From: Agathobacter sp.
GTDB taxonomy: Bacteria > Bacillota > Clostridia > Lachnospirales > Lachnospiraceae
Assembly (NCBI GenBank): GCA_022775045.1
Contig: JALFLB010000042.1
Location: 1 to 32,582, forward strand
Length of the DNA stretch: 32,582 nt
Reading direction: 5' to 3'
In this document: one piece after another, positions 32,329 to 32,582 of the stretch
Numbering within the stretch: the first letter of the stretch is position 1
Layout of the letters: each line of letters begins with the position of its first letter
Program-made: the position numbers and the translations under genes
The notes under the pieces: model-generated
The model's database searches: none
What the model was told of the DNA's origin: nothing
Seen by the model: the letters and a program-made list of their open reading frames with translations, nothing else

Positions 32329-32355
32329 TAAAGTATCGGAGATTTTCTCCGATAT
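32329..32355 (+). promoter_or_regulatory. sigma-28 promoter of flagellin
   Basis: TAAAGTAT (32329-32336), 11-nt spacer, TCCGATAT (32348-32355). The -35 is identical to that of flgM. The spacer and -10 contain an inverted repeat, ATCGGAGA/TCTCCGAT. A start near 32362 gives a leader of about 136 nt. Confidence 0.88.
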
Positions 32356-32410
32356 ATGTTACAAGTAAACAAGATAACAATTGTTACTTGAACCCGTGAC
32401 AGTGATCTAA

Positions 32411-32490
32411 ACGGAGCGTACGGCCGGGAAGAGAGAAGTCACACAATCAAATCAATTGCAGCATGGATGCTGCACTTAATTCAAGGAGGA
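32411..32490 (+). promoter_or_regulatory. flagellin mRNA leader with predicted CsrA binding sites
   Basis: TGCAGCA (32457-32463) pairs with TGCTGCA (32468-32474), presenting TGGA in the loop so that ATGGA forms a CsrA target. AAGGA at 32483-32487 forms the ribosome site, and ACGGA at 32411-32415 is a third possible contact. A hairpin site plus a site on the Shine-Dalgarno is the arrangement known for B. subtilis hag. csrA and fliW lie 3.5 kb upstream. Confidence 0.75.
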
Positions 32491-32497
32491 AAATATT

Positions 32498-32582
32498 ATG
32501 GCAATGGTAGTACAACACAATCTCACAGCGATGAACGCTAACCGTCAGTTAGGTATCACAACAAGCTCTCAGGCAAAGTCAG
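32498..32582 (+). CDS. hag: flagellin, 5' end only
   Basis: Partial gene: 28 codons before the window ends. The product begins MAMVVQHNLTAMNANRQLGI, followed by TTSSQAKS, the usual N-terminal D0 segment of clostridial flagellin. AAGGAGGA lies 8 nt before the ATG. Preceded by its own sigma-28 promoter and a leader with predicted CsrA sites. The rest lies outside the window, so length, and whether other flagellin genes exist, cannot be judged. Confidence 0.92.
   Translation, partial: MAMVVQHNLTAMNANRQLGITTSSQAKS

Overview
The window looks like a chromosomal stretch from a motile, anaerobic, low-to-mid GC Firmicute, most likely a Lachnospiraceae (Roseburia/Agathobacter/Butyrivibrio-like). Reasons: HrcA/CIRCE heat-shock operators, a PerR-reverse-rubrerythrin pair, a large Bacillus/Clostridium-type SRP RNA with an Alu domain, FliW-CsrA control of flagellin, tandem FlgK genes, and a 303-residue protein of a kind I associate with this family. 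The genus assignment is inference. I see no transposase, integrase, tRNA, rRNA or CRISPR array.

Layout. 1-2.5 kb: lon protease behind a sigma-A promoter and a CIRCE operator, convergent with asnB (minus) across a shared terminator. 4.4-6.8 kb: a polar amino-acid ABC transporter operon whose binding protein is circularly permuted (C-terminal half of the fold encoded first). 6.9-8.7 kb: a YihY-type membrane protein, a 65-residue small protein, and an Hsp20 gene under a perfect CIRCE. 8.8-13.7 kb: a Cache-type chemoreceptor, tadA (minus), a GNAT acetyltransferase overlapping tail-to-tail with a Lachnospiraceae-type protein (minus), then perR and reverse rubrerythrin. 13.9-17.6 kb: a membrane GGDEF-EAL protein (degenerate GGDEF, intact EAL) and a second chemoreceptor. 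17.65-20.5 kb: a repeat-rich 367-bp intergenic region, an AAA/DUF4143 ATPase, and a LacI-family regulator. 20.7-22.4 kb: a MATE transporter and, on the minus strand, the SRP RNA gene.

22.4-32.6 kb is a late flagellar cluster: flgM-flgN-flgK-flgK2-flgL-fliW-csrA, then flaG-fliD-fliS-fliT-like, then the start of a flagellin gene cut off by the window end. Three sigma-28 (SigD/FliA) promoters of the form TAAAGTAT-N11-TCCGATA can be read in front of flgM, flaG and flagellin; the middle one is nested inside the csrA terminator hairpin. The flagellin leader carries a hairpin with a GGA loop and an AAGGA at its ribosome binding site, as expected for CsrA control, and csrA and its antagonist fliW lie upstream. 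Motility output (flagellar filament), two receptors and a probable c-di-GMP phosphodiesterase therefore sit within 25 kb.

The most unusual observations are the circularly permuted amino-acid binding protein, the three 18-bp repeats phased at exactly 33 bp before the AAA/DUF4143 ATPase, and the sigma-28 promoter embedded in a terminator.
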